From Spirogloea muscicola (Eukaryota > Streptophyta > Zygnematophyceae > Spirogloeales > Spirogloeaceae): 22,258 nucleotides of DNA. Location: positions 627,330-649,587 of the forward strand of contig WELB01000044.1 in the NCBI GenBank assembly GCA_009602725.1, in the 5' to 3' direction. Shown here in pieces: positions 21,902 through 22,258 of the stretch (the stretch's first letter is position 1; each line of letters opens with the position of its first letter). The notes under the pieces are model-generated. The model had not been told where the DNA came from and searched no databases. It saw only the letters and a program-made list of their open reading frames with translations. Position numbers and translations under genes: made by a program.

Positions 21902-22058
21902 CCTTGCCACCTTTGGGAGAGCCACATTCTTTCGGCTTTTGCCGTCAGAAAGCCAGGGCCAGGGGATGGGCTTCCGTGCAACGAGGTGCCGATTCGGCCC
22001 TCTCCGTCAGCCCCCACCCAGTCAGTGTACGACCCTCCTGGCCGCCGGCCATGGACGC

Positions 22059-22059
<1 letters not shown>

Positions 22060-22092
<33 letters not shown>
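22060..22092. repeat. (GGC)11 microsatellite
   Basis: Eleven perfect GGC units follow an ATG at 22051. They could lie in the first exon of a gene (Met-Asp-Ala-polyGly), but the frame stops after 20 codons and the contig ends soon after, so no gene is called. Confidence 0.95.
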
Positions 22093-22094
<2 letters not shown>

Positions 22095-22133
22095 TCGCTG
22101 CCGCCGCCGATGACCGAGGTATGGCGCAGCCCG

Positions 22134-22258
<125 letters not shown>

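Noticed and set aside
21625-22113. 162-codon plus-strand frame in the repeat region
   Set aside because: Lys/Gly-rich low-complexity translation of repeats ending in polyGly from the GGC run. No transposase motif.

Overview
The window is nuclear DNA from a green alga, most likely a core chlorophyte such as a trebouxiophyte. It carries intron-rich genes with GT-AG introns of about 130-400 bases. Several products have plastid transit peptides, and the best matches are to plant families (thylakoid lumen TL17, plastid FAD synthetase, the PM-ANT1-type adenine nucleotide carrier). TGTAA polyadenylation motifs of chlorophyte type lie downstream of two genes. First exons are very GC-rich with (CCG)n runs, while gene bodies are often near 50% GC. 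Two ambiguous bases (11688, 19441) and a terminal 122-base poly(A) run show this is an assembled contig running to its end.

Layout. 2-2718 (+): C-terminal 701 codons of a chromatin remodeler resembling the CHD6-9/Kismet subfamily. 2719-4017: gene-free convergent spacer with a near-perfect hairpin. 4018-9237 (-): a complete LRRC40-type leucine-rich-repeat protein whose 21 exons I could join in frame to 590 residues. 9895-11716 (-): complete thylakoid lumenal pentapeptide-repeat protein TL17, six exons, 285 residues. 11717-12270: divergent promoter region. 12271-13958 (+): plastid FAD synthetase of the RibF type, four exons, 352 residues. 15290-18405 (+): a plastid-targeted short-chain dehydrogenase, about 11 exons, with a Tat-like targeting segment. 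19581-21118 (+): a PM-ANT1-like adenine nucleotide carrier, five exons, 329 residues. 21225-22136: repeat-rich, probably transposon-derived DNA, followed by poly(A).

The exon models were built by hand from splice sites, reading-frame phase and family resemblance. In every model the phases close exactly. The weakest joints are CHD exons 4 and 5 and the start of SDR exon 2.

Three neighbouring genes (TL17, RIBF, SDR) encode plastid-targeted proteins, and TL17 and RIBF share a divergent promoter region. Otherwise the genes look like unrelated housekeeping loci. I found no sign of a novel multi-gene system. The more unusual points are a CHD6-9-like tail in an alga, a possible lumen-targeted SDR, a carrier with RHRMMM instead of RRRMMM, GC-AG introns in LRRC40, and an unclassified repeat built on a GCTGTGA...CCAGCCC motif.
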